DNA from: Litchfieldella xinjiangensis
Lineage (GTDB): Bacteria; Pseudomonadota; Gammaproteobacteria; Pseudomonadales; Halomonadaceae
Length of the DNA stretch: 64,000 nt
Assembly (NCBI RefSeq): GCF_000759345.1
Contig: NZ_JPZL01000001.1
Location: 1,364,001-1,428,000, forward strand
Direction of reading: 5' to 3'
Position 1 is the first letter of the stretch. Every line of letters starts with the position of its first letter. The notes beneath the pieces were generated by a model. That model had not been told where the DNA came from and did not search any database. It was given only the letters and a program-made list of their open reading frames with translations. A program made the position numbers and the translations under genes. Positions 8,301 to 17,536 of this stretch are shown one piece after another.

Positions 8301-11300
8301 ATGTTTCCAGGCTGGCTACTGATCGCCGTTTCACTTGTCTACATCGCCGTACTGTTCGGGATCGCCTGGCGCGGCGACCGCCATGCGCGTATCCATGGCG
8401 CCACGCAGCGCCGCCCCGTCATTTACAGCCTGGCCCTGGCCATCTATTGCACCTCGTGGACCTTCTATGGCGCCGTGGGCGAAGCGGCGACCTCGGGATG
8501 GTCGTTTGCCAGTATCTTCGTGGGTCCCATCCTGACGTTCATGCTGTTCTGGCCAGTACTGGCCAAGATGATTCGTGTCGCCAAGCACCAGAACGTCACC
8601 TCGATCGCCGACTTCATCGCTTCACGCTACGGCAAGACCCAATCGCTGGCGGCCTTCGCGAGCCTGGTAGCGCTGGTGGGCACCCTGCCCTACATCGCCC
8701 TGCAACTGAAGGCGGTCTCCGCGGCCTTCATGGTGCTGACCGACACTTCCGACCTGACCCGGGCGCCCCTGTTCGCCGATACCGCGTTCTATGTCGCCGT
8801 CGTCATGGCCCTGTTCGCCATTCTGTTCGGCACCCGGCACACCGATGCCACGGAGCATCACGAAGGCCTGGTACATGCCATCGCCTTCGAATCGCTGGTC
8901 AAGCTGGCCGCGTTCCTGATCCTGGGGGCCTATGTGACCTGGGGGATGTTCGACGGGTTGAGCGACCTGCTCGGTCGTGCCGATGCCCAACTGCAACTTC
9001 AGCAGCAATTGGCCGAACAGGATTTCGGCCGCAGCTTCTGGGCCCAGACGCTGCTCGCCATGCTGGCCGTGTTCTGCCTTCCTCGTCAGTTTCATGTCGC
9101 CGTGGTGGAGAATACCCATCGCGACGACGCCCGCAAGGCACGCTGGCTGTTTCCTCTCTACCTGGTGGCGATCGGCTTTTTCGTGCTACCGATTGCCGCG
9201 GCCGGGCTGACGATCTTCGCCGGGACCAACGTCGAGCCGGACACCTACGTGCTGGCCATTCCGATGGCGGCCGACAATAGCCTGCTGACCCTGCTTACCT
9301 TCATCGGCGGCTTCTCGGCGGCCACCGGCATGGTGATCGTCGCCACGGTCGCCGTGTCGATCATGATTTCCAACGAGATCGTCATCCCCGCCCTGTTCCG
9401 CCTGCGCTGGTTCGACACCAAGCTTCGTGACTACGGGCGATTGGTGCTGCGGGCCCGACGCATCACCATCGTGGTCATTTTGTCGCTGGCCTATGGTTTC
9501 TATCAGCTGATCGCGGAGTTCAGCACGCTGGCTTCAACCGGCATGCTGTCGTTCGCGGCCGCCGCCCAGTTCGCCCCCGCCTTGCTGGGTGGGCTGTATT
9601 GGAAGCGTGGCAACCGTATGGGGGTCATTGTCGGCATGAACGTGGGCTTCGCCATCTGGGCCTACACGCTGCTCCAGCCCACGCTGATCAATGCCGGGGT
9701 GCTGCCCCAGGCCTGGCTGTCCGGCGGCCCGCTGGGGATTGCCTGGCTAGCCCCGACCCAGTTGTTCGGCCTCAACATCGGTGACAGTTTCACCCATGGC
9801 GTCATGCTGTCGCTGGGACTCAACCTGTTCTGCTACATCTTCGTGTCGCAGATGACCCCGCAGCGGGTTGTCGAGCGCATCCAGGCCTCGCTGTTCGTCG
9901 ATAGCGTCGAGACGCGCCAGACCTCGGTCAACCGGCCGTGGACCGGAGCCACCACCGTGGGCGACCTGAAGGTGCTCTGCGAACGCTTCCTCGGTGCAGG
10001 ACAGGTCCAGCGCGCCTTCGACGATTATGCCCGGCGCACCGGCAAGCCTCTCGAGGACACCGCGCGCGCCTCGATCGACGTGATCCAGTTCACCGAGCGG
10101 TTCCTGGCCTCGGTGCTCGGCGCCTCCTCGGCACGCATCGTGGTCAATTCCGCCCTTCAGGGCCGGGGCATCGGCATCTCCGACGTCATCTCGATCGTCG
10201 ACGAGGCCTCCCAGGTACTGGAGTTCAACCGTGCCCTGCTTCAGGCCACCATCGAGAACATCAACCAGGGCATCAGCGTGGTCGACCAGAACCTGCGCCT
10301 GGTAGTCTGGAACCAGCGCTACCTGGAATTGTTCCGTTTCCCCGATCACCTGATCCGGGTCGGGGCGCCGATCGACAAGATATTTCGCTACAACGCCCAT
10401 AATGGGGAATATGGACCCGGCGACCCCGAGGAGCACGTCGACCTACTAATCGACAATATCCGTCAGGGACAGCCTCACCGCTACGTACGCTACCGGCAGG
10501 ATGGCACCGTGCTTGAGGTTCAGGGCAACCCGATGCCCGGGGGCGGCTTCGTCTACACCTACCAGGACATCACCCAGCAGAAGCGCATCGAGGAAGCGCT
10601 GATCCGCTCGGAAAACAATATCCGCATCTATACCGACAACGTGCCGGCACTGATCGCTTATTTCGACAAGGAGTGCCGCTATCTCTTCACCAATCGTGCC
10701 TACGAGCAGGTCTTCAATGTCGACCGCAATGCGGTGATCGGCGAGCGCATGGAGAGCGTGATGCAGCCGCATATCGCCCGCGACCGCGCGCCCTGGATGC
10801 AGCGCGCCCTGGCGGGCGAGCGGGTCAGCTTCGAGATATCGCTGGGTGACGGCGAAGGCGGCACTCGCTACATGCTGGTGACCTATACGCCCCACTTCGG
10901 GGATAGCGGCAGCATCCTGGGCTTCTTCGCCCTCTATCAGGACATCACCGAACGCCGCCTGGCCGAAATGGCACTCAAGGAGACCAACGAGAACCTCGAG
11001 GAGCGGGTCCGCGAACGTACCCAGGCGCTGTCGGAAGCCAACGCCGCCCTGCGCCAGGAAAACCGCGTTCGAGCCGAGGCCGAACAGGCCCTGCGCCAGG
11101 CCAAGCAGATCGCGGAAGATGCCAACGCCTCAAAGACACGGTTCCTGGCCGCGGCCAGCCACGACCTCCTGCAACCGTTGAATGCGGCACGCCTGTTCAC
11201 GTCTGCGATGTCACAGGACATGGAGGCCACGGATCTCAAGCGCACCATAGGCCACATCGACAATTCACTGCAGGCCGCCGAAGAACTGCTAGGCACCCTG

Positions 11301-12254
11301 CTCGATATTTCCAAGCTCGATGCCGGCGCCCTGACCCCCCGGCGCAGCCACTTCGCCCTGGCCGACATCTTTCGTCCGCTGCGTGCCGAATTCGAGGTCA
11401 TGGCCGAGGAGCGCGGCCTGGACTTCAGCGTGGTCAGCACGGCCGCCTGGGTCGACAGCGACGCGCAGATGCTGCGTCGTATCGTGCAGAATTTTCTTTC
11501 CAACGCCATCCGCTATACCCAGCATGGGCGAGTCCTGCTGGGTTGTCGCCGCCACGGCGAGCGACTCGTCATCGAGGTCTGGGACAGCGGCCCCGGCATC
11601 CCCGAATCCAAGCAGGCCGAAATATTCCAGGAGTTCCGGCGCCTGGACCAGGCCTCTCGGCACAAGGAAAGCGAAAAAGGCTTGGGCCTCGGCCTATCGA
11701 TTGCCGATCGCATGAGCCGCGTGCTCGACCACCCCATCCGGGTGCGCTCTTGGGAAGGCATAGGCACGGTATTCTCGGTCAGCGTCCCGGTGGTCGCGGC
11801 GGGTGAAGCCCAGACCCGCCTCGACGAGAGCCCCGCCCGGCGGGCCGGCAACAAGCTGGCGGGAACGCGGATCCTCTGCATCGACAACGAAACGCTGATC
11901 CTCGAGGGGATGAAAGCCATGCTGAGCGGCTGGGGCTGCGAGGTCTTCACGGCGACCACCATTGGCGGTGCCAAGTCGGTGTTGCGCCATCTCGATGGCG
12001 ACCCGGATGCAATACTTGCCGACTACCATCTCGACAATGAAGTCACTGGCCTGATGGCCCTGGAAGCCTTGGCCGAGCGTTGCCAAGGCGCCGTGCCGGG
12101 GATCGTGATCACCGCCGATCGTACCGAGGAAGTGGCCGAGGAGATCCGCCGCAGCGGCTACCAGCTTCTGCTCAAGCCGGTACGCCCAGCCGCCCTGCGT
12201 GCGCTGCTGACCCGCATGCTGCAGGCCAGCCGTGCCTCACGCCAGACACGTTGA
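8301..12254 (+). CDS. crbS: CrbS-type hybrid sensor kinase with N-terminal Na+/solute symporter domain
   Basis: A 1317-aa membrane hybrid kinase. Residues 1 to about 510 form an SSS symporter-like domain of roughly 13 helices. A linker/STAC-like region runs to about 635, followed by two PAS domains (about 645-765 and 770-890) and a coiled coil (890-940). The dimerisation helix carries phospho-acceptor His954 (ASHDLLQPL), then a HATPase domain with GLGLGLSIADR, and finally a receiver domain (about 1188-1310) with Asp1241. This architecture matches CrbS (MxtR in Pseudomonas), which with CrbR controls acs and acetate use in Vibrio and Pseudomonas. The CrbR gene is the convergent neighbour. CbrA is a relative, but it lacks the C-terminal receiver and pairs with an NtrC-type CbrB. 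Confidence 0.88.
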   Translation: MFPGWLLIAVSLVYIAVLFGIAWRGDRHARIHGATQRRPVIYSLALAIYCTSWTFYGAVGEAATSGWSFASIFVGPILTFMLFWPVLAKMIRVAKHQNVTSIADFIASRYGKTQSLAAFASLVALVGTLPYIALQLKAVSAAFMVLTDTSDLTRAPLFADTAFYVAVVMALFAILFGTRHTDATEHHEGLVHAIAFESLVKLAAFLILGAYVTWGMFDGLSDLLGRADAQLQLQQQLAEQDFGRSFWAQTLLAMLAVFCLPRQFHVAVVENTHRDDARKARWLFPLYLVAIGFFVLPIAAAGLTIFAGTNVEPDTYVLAIPMAADNSLLTLLTFIGGFSAATGMVIVATVAVSIMISNEIVIPALFRLRWFDTKLRDYGRLVLRARRITIVVILSLAYGFYQLIAEFSTLASTGMLSFAAAAQFAPALLGGLYWKRGNRMGVIVGMNVGFAIWAYTLLQPTLINAGVLPQAWLSGGPLGIAWLAPTQLFGLNIGDSFTHGVMLSLGLNLFCYIFVSQMTPQRVVERIQASLFVDSVETRQTSVNRPWTGATTVGDLKVLCERFLGAGQVQRAFDDYARRTGKPLEDTARASIDVIQFTERFLASVLGASSARIVVNSALQGRGIGISDVISIVDEASQVLEFNRALLQATIENINQGISVVDQNLRLVVWNQRYLELFRFPDHLIRVGAPIDKIFRYNAHNGEYGPGDPEEHVDLLIDNIRQGQPHRYVRYRQDGTVLEVQGNPMPGGGFVYTYQDITQQKRIEEALIRSENNIRIYTDNVPALIAYFDKECRYLFTNRAYEQVFNVDRNAVIGERMESVMQPHIARDRAPWMQRALAGERVSFEISLGDGEGGTRYMLVTYTPHFGDSGSILGFFALYQDITERRLAEMALKETNENLEERVRERTQALSEANAALRQENRVRAEAEQALRQAKQIAEDANASKTRFLAAASHDLLQPLNAARLFTSAMSQDMEATDLKRTIGHIDNSLQAAEELLGTLLDISKLDAGALTPRRSHFALADIFRPLRAEFEVMAEERGLDFSVVSTAAWVDSDAQMLRRIVQNFLSNAIRYTQHGRVLLGCRRHGERLVIEVWDSGPGIPESKQAEIFQEFRRLDQASRHKESEKGLGLGLSIADRMSRVLDHPIRVRSWEGIGTVFSVSVPVVAAGEAQTRLDESPARRAGNKLAGTRILCIDNETLILEGMKAMLSGWGCEVFTATTIGGAKSVLRHLDGDPDAILADYHLDNEVTGLMALEALAERCQGAVPGIVITADRTEEVAEEIRRSGYQLLLKPVRPAALRALLTRMLQASRASRQTR

Positions 12255-12290
12255 GTCGCTTCTCCTATCGCTGAACGTGCCTCAATAACG

Positions 12291-12321
12291 CCACAGGCCC
12301 GCAATGAGTGCGGGCCTGTGG
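12291..12321. terminator. Hairpin between convergent crbS and crbR
   Basis: A perfect 13-bp stem (CCACAGGCCCGCA / TGCGGGCCTGTGG) with a five-base loop is centred in the 100-bp space between the two convergent genes. Neither side has a strong T-run (the minus-strand side reads CGTTATTG), so it may act as a weak bidirectional terminator or as a 3'-end stabiliser. Confidence 0.6.
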
Positions 12322-12354
12322 TGGGTGCCTGTGTCGCTTTCGCTGGCAGAGAAC

Positions 12355-13020
12355 TCAGGTCGCCTCGACCTTGGGCGGCTCGACTTCGAGCTTCTGCGCG
12401 GCAATGACGGCCTGTGTACGCGAGTGGACGCCGAGCTTACGCAGAATGGCGGTCACGTGGGCCTTGATGGTGGCTTCGGAGACGTTCAGCTCATAGGCAA
12501 TCTGCTTGTTGAGCAGGCCTTCGGTCAGCATGTTGAGTACCCGGAACTGCTGAGGCGTCAGTGAAGCGATGGCCTCGGCGAAACGGGTCTCCTCCTCATT
12601 GGCCTCACCCATGACATCGGCCAGCTCAGGCGGCAGCCACACTTCACCATCGAGTATCTCACCCACCGCTTCGGCAATCAGCGACAACGAAGACGACTTG
12701 GGGATGAACCCCGACGCGCCGTAATCGATGGCACGTCGCACGACATGCGGCTCGTCGCTACCCGAGACGACTGCCACCGGCACGTCGGGCGTCTGGCCAC
12801 GCAACTGGATCAGGCCGGAGAAGCCGTGCGCACCGGGCATGTGCAGGTCAAGCAGGATCAGGTCGGCGTCGGGATGGCGGGTCACCACTTCGGTGGTCGC
12901 CTCCATGGTATCGGCTTCGACGATTTCGGCCTGGGGCGCCAGCTGACGAAGCGCCTGCGTCAACGCGGCGCGGAACAGCGGATGATCATCGGCAACGATG
13001 AATTTCTGGGCAAAGGCCAT
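12355..13020 (-). CDS. crbR: CrbR/ErdR-type LuxR-family response regulator
   Basis: A 221-aa response regulator with an N-terminal receiver (acid pocket D11-D12, phospho-acceptor Asp58 in LILLDLHMPG, and a K in the GFIPKSS segment) and a C-terminal LuxR/NarL-type helix-turn-helix at about 152-210 (LTPQQFRVL ... NKQIAYELNVSEATIKAHV). It closely resembles CrbR (ErdR/AgmR group), the partner of CrbS, which activates acs and acetate permease genes. Its position tail-to-tail with crbS supports the pairing. The probable targets in this window are the DUF4212/symporter promoter and the acs promoter; I did not identify its binding site by sequence. Confidence 0.88.
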   Translation of the reverse strand: MAFAQKFIVADDHPLFRAALTQALRQLAPQAEIVEADTMEATTEVVTRHPDADLILLDLHMPGAHGFSGLIQLRGQTPDVPVAVVSGSDEPHVVRRAIDYGASGFIPKSSSLSLIAEAVGEILDGEVWLPPELADVMGEANEEETRFAEAIASLTPQQFRVLNMLTEGLLNKQIAYELNVSEATIKAHVTAILRKLGVHSRTQAVIAAQKLEVEPPKVEAT

Positions 13021-13199
13021 TGGATTCCTCCGGTTCCTTGTCGCAGCCGGAACGCGTCCGACTGCCTGGCGCAGGTCAATTCGCCATTGTAGAGCGCATG
13101 TTACCCCATGGCGACGAAGATTCCCAAGGAACGCCCGACGCTGTCAACAATGGTCGAACACACGGTAAATTCACTACGCGCTAATCAAGACGGCGCTGT

Positions 13200-13227
13200 T
13201 TGACAGACCTACCGCCGAGTCTACCTT
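13200..13227 (+). promoter_or_regulatory. Sigma-70-like promoter for the hemerythrin gene
   Basis: TTGACA (13200-13205) and TACCTT (13222-13227) are separated by 16 bp. Transcription would begin near 13234, giving a leader of about 75 nt before the ATG at 13309. The -35 is perfect and the -10 is fair. The call is by eye. Confidence 0.5.
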
Positions 13228-13308
13228 GAAAAAGCGATGCCTGCCGCCCCTGACGTGCCCGCGCGCGGCTCGCGCATCGCACGACCGATGACTACAGGAG
13301 GTAACATC

Positions 13309-13761
13309 ATGAATGCGCTCGACCTGCTCAAGGAAGACCACGACAAGGTCCGCGACCTGCTCGATCAACTCGTCAACACCACCGAGCGTGCGGAAAAGAA
13401 GCGGCCCGAGTTGCTGGCCAAGATCGAAAAGGAAGTGAAGGTTCATACCCAGATAGAAGAAGAGATCTTCTATCCCGCGTTCAAGAAGGCCAGCGGCAAG
13501 ACCAATGACAAGATGTACCACGAAGCCCACGAAGAGCATCGTGCCGTCGAGGATCTGGTATTGCCCGACCTCAAGAAGGCCGATCCCAAGGGAACCGAAT
13601 TCTCCGGCCGCGCCAAGGTATTGAAGGAGCTACTCGAACATCATGCCGATGAAGAGGAGGATGAAATGTTCGAGCAAGCACGCAAGACCATGTCCGAAAA
13701 GCAGCTCGAGGAGCTCGGCGAGCAGATGGCAGCACGCAAGAAGGAACTCATGGCAGCCTGA
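13309..13761 (+). CDS. Hemerythrin HHE-domain protein
   Basis: A 150-aa helical protein of the HHE cation-binding family, which binds a di-iron centre. It contains repeated histidine/glutamate pairs: LLKEDHDKV near the start, VHTQIEEEIFYPAF, EEHRAVEDL and ELLEHHADEEEDEMF. These match the four-helix-bundle ligands. The start is at the ATG preceded by AGGAGG eight bases upstream; a longer frame from 13237 lacks the family N-terminus. Roles proposed for the family include oxygen, NO or iron handling and protection from oxidative damage. It lies just upstream of the DNA end-joining genes with a hairpin between, so it is probably its own transcription unit. A functional link with repair is only positional. 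Confidence 0.88.
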   Translation: MNALDLLKEDHDKVRDLLDQLVNTTERAEKKRPELLAKIEKEVKVHTQIEEEIFYPAFKKASGKTNDKMYHEAHEEHRAVEDLVLPDLKKADPKGTEFSGRAKVLKELLEHHADEEEDEMFEQARKTMSEKQLEELGEQMAARKKELMAA

Positions 13762-13791
13762 CGCACGCATTCTTGTTCCCATCTCACTGCT

Positions 13792-13825
13792 CGGGCCCGA
13801 CGTCATCGTTCGGGCCCGCTTCGTT
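13792..13825 (+). terminator. Probable terminator after the hemerythrin gene
   Basis: Arms CGGGCCCG at 13792-13799 and 13811-13818 enclose an 11-base loop and are followed by CTTCGTT. Each arm is also self-palindromic. The hairpin is plausible but has a weak U-tract. Confidence 0.5.
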
Positions 13826-13909
13826 ACCCGCATAGGGTCCGACACTGGCGGGAACGCCGGGCTTGGCTAGGCTGAAATGATGACATTTCCGAGCTCAAGG
13901 ATCCGGGCG

Positions 13910-16534
13910 ATGGAAAAGCTGAATGAATATCGGCGCAAGCGCGACTTCTCCCGCACCAACGAACCGGCAGGGGAAGATCGGCACGATGCCCAGAGTGGCC
14001 AGCGGTTCGTGGTACACAAGCATGCCGCCAGCCACGATCACTTCGACCTGCGCCTCGAGCTGGAAGGTGTGCTGCGTAGTTGGGCCCTGCCCAAGGGGCC
14101 GAGTCTGGAAACGGGCGAGAAGCGCCTGGCCGTACATGTGGAAGATCATCCACTGGAGTACGCCGACTTCGAAGGCGTGATCCCCGAAGGCACCTATGGC
14201 GGCGGCACGTCCATGCTGTGGGACCGAGGGGAGTGGAAGGCCACCGGCAAGCTCAAGGACGACCGTATCGACTTCGAGCTCGACGGCGAAAAGCTCAAGG
14301 GCAGCTGGACGCTGACACGCATGAGCGGGCAGCGCCAGAACAGGCGCGGCAACCAATGGTTGTTGATCAAGCGTCGCGACGACAAGCGCATGGATCCCGA
14401 GCTGAGCGCCGATGACGATCGTAGCGTGGTCAGCGGACGCAGCATGGAACAGATCGCTGAAGACCGCGATACGGTCTGGACCGCGCAAGGCGCAGAGGCT
14501 AACGACGGGAAAAGTGACGAACGGGCAGGCGAAGCGCCTGCGGTCTCGGCTGCGGAACGTGCCCCCGACCCTTCACGCGTCAAGGGAGCGCGCAAGGCCG
14601 CCCTGCCCCGGGAGGTACGGCCGCAACTGGCCACGCTCTCCCGTGAGGCCCCCGACCACAGCGACTGGATCCATGAAATCAAGCTCGACGGCTATCGCGT
14701 GTTGGCCCGCATCGACGGCGGCAAGGTCCAGCTCATTACGCGAAATGGCAAGGATTGGACACACCGATTCCCTGAAATTGCCAAGCGTCTCGCGTCGTTG
14801 CCTGCCGACTCGGCACTCCTCGACGGCGAGGTGGTGGCCGTCTCCCACGATGGGGTCAGCAACTTCGGCCAGCTGCAGGACGCACTGAGTCGAGGCCGTA
14901 CGAAAGCGTTGATCTATCAGGTCTTCGACCTCCCCTACCTGTCCGGCCATGATCTCGCCAAGGTGCCCTTGATCGAACGCAAGCGACTGCTCGAGGAATT
15001 GATGTCGGCGGCCGGCGCCTCGGCCAGCGACACCCTGCGCTACTCCGATCATATCGATGCCCAGGGGCCCGCGTTCTATGAGCAGGCCTGCCGCATGGGG
15101 CTCGAAGGCATCATCAGCAAGCGCGCCGATAGCCCGTACCAGGAAAAACGCAGCAAGGATTGGCTCAAGACCAAGTGTGCGTTTCACGAGGAGTTCGTGA
15201 TTGGCGGCTATACCGACCCCAGCGGTTCGCGGCAGGGCTTCGGCTCACTGCTGATGGGCGCATTCGACGACAAGGGGAGGCTGGAATACGCCGGACGCGT
15301 GGGCACCGGCTTTTCCACCCGCCAGCTCGAGACGCTGGGCGACACACTCGCTGCCATGGAAGCCCCCGAGTCTCCCTTCAACGGCCCCGTACCGGGGGAA
15401 CGTGACGTTCACTGGGTACGGCCGGAGCAAGTCATTGAGGTGGAGTTTACCGAACGCACGCGTGACGGCCGGCTACGCCATCCTGCGTTTCGCGGGCTGC
15501 GTGAAGACCGCAATCCCGAGGAGATCCGCATGACGCGCGACAAGCAAACCACCGACGCCACGCCAGCCGCCGATGACAAGGCCACCGAGACCCGCCCCAG
15601 CAAAGGGCGATCCGGCAAAGGCAGTGCGCCACGCAAGGGCGATGCCGAGGTACTGGGCATGCGGCTCAGCCACCCCGACCGCGTTCTGTTTCCGGAACAG
15701 GGACTGACCAAGCTCGATCTGGCGCGCTATTACGAGGATATCCAGGACTGGATACTCCCTCACCTGGCGCGTCGCCCCTTGTCGTTGGTGCGCTGCCCCC
15801 AGGGGCGCACGGATGAGTGTTTTTTCCAGAAGCATCCTCGGGTGGCCATACCGGCCAGCGTGCCGCGGGTGGAAATCGACGAGAAGAAGGGACGCTCCGA
15901 GTACGTCTATGTGGAAACCGCCGCGGATCTGGTAGGCCTGGTCCAGGCCGGCGCGCTGGAGATCCACCCTTGGGGCAGCCGCATCGACGACATCGAACAC
16001 CCCGACAATCTGGTCTTCGACCTCGATCCCGAGGAGGGGCTGGCGTGGAAGGAAATTCTGCGCGTGGCCGATACCCTGAGAGATCGCCTCTCATCGCTCG
16101 GACTGGAGAGCTTCGTGCGGACCACCGGCGGCAAGGGCTTGCACCTGGTGGTACCGATCACCCCGAGCGCCGACTGGGATCAGGCCAAGGCCTTTGCCAA
16201 GGCCGTTGCCCAACAACATGCCCAGGACGATCCCCAGCGCCTCACCAGCAACATGTCGAAGGCCAAGCGCGAGGGCCGTATCTTCCTCGATTACCTGCGC
16301 AATGGCCGCGGCGCCACGGCGGTGGCCTCCTATTCGGTGCGTGCGCGGGAGAATGCCCCCGTGTCGGTCCCGGTTCGCTGGGAGGAGCTGAATGCCGCCC
16401 TGCGCTCGGACCGCTACACCACAGCCAACCTGCGCCGCCGCCTGGCGGCGCTGCGTGAAGATCCCTGGTCTGGCTTTCGCGAGGCGGCTCGTCCACTGGA
16501 TGCCGCCTTGCTCAAGTCGGTGGGGGTGACATGA
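13910..16534 (+). CDS. ligD: Multifunctional ATP-dependent DNA ligase LigD (PE-LIG-POL)
   Basis: An 874-aa non-homologous end-joining ligase in the Pseudomonas-type order. A 3'-phosphoesterase domain at about 10-190 has a HKHAASHDHFDLRLE metal-binding segment. The ATP-dependent ligase at about 235-530 has nucleotidyl-acceptor Lys258 in EIKLDGYR. A basic linker covers about 540-580, and the archaeo-eukaryotic-primase-like polymerase at about 590-870 has the metal pair D704-x-D706 in LVFDLDPEEG. The ATG at 13910 (AAGGA eight bases upstream) gives the usual MEKLNEYRRKRDF start and is preferred over 13877. It leads a tight operon with a small cysteine-rich protein and two Ku genes, giving a full bacterial NHEJ kit for double-strand breaks. 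Confidence 0.95.
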   Translation: MEKLNEYRRKRDFSRTNEPAGEDRHDAQSGQRFVVHKHAASHDHFDLRLELEGVLRSWALPKGPSLETGEKRLAVHVEDHPLEYADFEGVIPEGTYGGGTSMLWDRGEWKATGKLKDDRIDFELDGEKLKGSWTLTRMSGQRQNRRGNQWLLIKRRDDKRMDPELSADDDRSVVSGRSMEQIAEDRDTVWTAQGAEANDGKSDERAGEAPAVSAAERAPDPSRVKGARKAALPREVRPQLATLSREAPDHSDWIHEIKLDGYRVLARIDGGKVQLITRNGKDWTHRFPEIAKRLASLPADSALLDGEVVAVSHDGVSNFGQLQDALSRGRTKALIYQVFDLPYLSGHDLAKVPLIERKRLLEELMSAAGASASDTLRYSDHIDAQGPAFYEQACRMGLEGIISKRADSPYQEKRSKDWLKTKCAFHEEFVIGGYTDPSGSRQGFGSLLMGAFDDKGRLEYAGRVGTGFSTRQLETLGDTLAAMEAPESPFNGPVPGERDVHWVRPEQVIEVEFTERTRDGRLRHPAFRGLREDRNPEEIRMTRDKQTTDATPAADDKATETRPSKGRSGKGSAPRKGDAEVLGMRLSHPDRVLFPEQGLTKLDLARYYEDIQDWILPHLARRPLSLVRCPQGRTDECFFQKHPRVAIPASVPRVEIDEKKGRSEYVYVETAADLVGLVQAGALEIHPWGSRIDDIEHPDNLVFDLDPEEGLAWKEILRVADTLRDRLSSLGLESFVRTTGGKGLHLVVPITPSADWDQAKAFAKAVAQQHAQDDPQRLTSNMSKAKREGRIFLDYLRNGRGATAVASYSVRARENAPVSVPVRWEELNAALRSDRYTTANLRRRLAALREDPWSGFREAARPLDAALLKSVGVT

Positions 16535-16556
16535 GCCAAGTACTTAGGAGCCGATC

Positions 16557-16760
16557 ATGACCCGGGAAAGCGGTCAACGCGAGACACCCTGGTGGCTGGA
16601 ACCCGGCCCCGAAACCTGCCAGTTCTGTCACGCCACGTTTCACTTCGAGGCCGGCTACCACTGTATCTATTGTGACCGGCCTATCTGTCCGGTATGTGTT
16701 CGGGAGATTCAGGAGACCCGCAACACCGTCTGTCCCGAGTGCCACCAAGGAGACGACTGA
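16557..16760 (+). CDS. Small eight-cysteine zinc-binding-type protein in the end-joining operon
   Basis: I do not recognise this 67-aa protein as a named family. It has four CxxC pairs: C21/C24, C36/C39, C44/C47 and C59/C62, plus H25, H29 and H35. The spacing resembles a two-zinc cross-brace (FYVE/RING-like) or double zinc-ribbon module. It starts at an ATG with AGGAG nine bases upstream, 22 bp after ligD, and its TGA overlaps the ku ATG (TGATG), which implies translational coupling. It is therefore probably made together with the Ku and LigD proteins. Possible roles are DNA or protein contact within the repair complex, or an unrelated function. Structure prediction would settle the fold. Confidence 0.8.
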   Translation: MTRESGQRETPWWLEPGPETCQFCHATFHFEAGYHCIYCDRPICPVCVREIQETRNTVCPECHQGDD

Positions 16761-17536
16761 TGGCCGCAAGAGCGATGTGGAAAGGCGTGATCGGCTTCGC
16801 TGGGGTCCAGGTGCCGGTCAAGCTCTATTCGGCAGTACAGGACCGCAGCGTGCATTTTCGATTGCTGCACGAGAAGGATCGCTCGCCGGTCAAACAGGCC
16901 ATGGTCAATCCCGAGACCGACGAAGTGGTGGATTACAATGCTATCCAGCGCGCCTACCGCACCGAGGAAGGCAGCCTGGTGGTACTCGACAAGGACGAAC
17001 TCGAGGCGCTGGAGCCTGAGTCGTCCCGCGAGATCGAAGTAATCCAGTTCATGCCGGCGCAGGTCATCGATCATCGCTGGTACGACCGTCCCTATTACCT
17101 GGGGCCTGACGGGAGTGAAGAAAATTATTTCGCCTTGATCGAGGCGCTATCGCATAGCGGCAAGGAGGGGCTCGCGCGCTGGGTGATGCGCAAGAAGGCC
17201 TACATCGGCGCCCTGCGTCTGCATCAAGGCGTGCCGATGCTGATGTCGTTACGCCATGACGAGCAGGTGGTCTCGATCGATGCGCTGGCCCCCCCCGGCG
17301 GCAAGCCGCTGGACAAGAAGGAGCTCGACATGGCCCAGCAGCTGATCGGCATGCTCGAGGCGGAGTTCGACCCCGAGGAGTACCACGACGAATACCGGGC
17401 CCGGGTCATGGAGCTGATCGAGGCCAAGCAGCGCGGCGAGAGCGTCAAGGTGACACCGATTCGTCGTCCGAAGCCGTCGGATGACCTGTCGCAGGCACTC
17501 GAGGCCAGCCTGAAGAAGGAGCGCAAGCGTGCCTAG
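16760..17536 (+). CDS. ku: Ku protein, first copy
   Basis: A 258-aa bacterial Ku homologue, which forms a ring that threads onto broken DNA ends and recruits LigD. The Ku core begins at once (MWKGVIGFAGVQVPVKLYSA) and includes a typical RPYYLGPD segment and a WVMRKKAYIGAL strand. The C-terminus is short and basic (ASLKKERKRA). The ATG overlaps the stop of the cysteine-rich gene and has AAGGAG upstream. The second ku gene starts eight bases before this one ends, so the two are translated together. It is clearly different from the next Ku protein, which suggests two specialised subunits. Confidence 0.94.
   Translation: MAARAMWKGVIGFAGVQVPVKLYSAVQDRSVHFRLLHEKDRSPVKQAMVNPETDEVVDYNAIQRAYRTEEGSLVVLDKDELEALEPESSREIEVIQFMPAQVIDHRWYDRPYYLGPDGSEENYFALIEALSHSGKEGLARWVMRKKAYIGALRLHQGVPMLMSLRHDEQVVSIDALAPPGGKPLDKKELDMAQQLIGMLEAEFDPEEYHDEYRARVMELIEAKQRGESVKVTPIRRPKPSDDLSQALEASLKKERKRA

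Noticed and set aside
8237-9280. 347-codon frame overlapping the start of crbS in another frame
   Set aside because: Arg/Pro-rich shadow with no domain; the CrbS frame encodes clear membrane helices.
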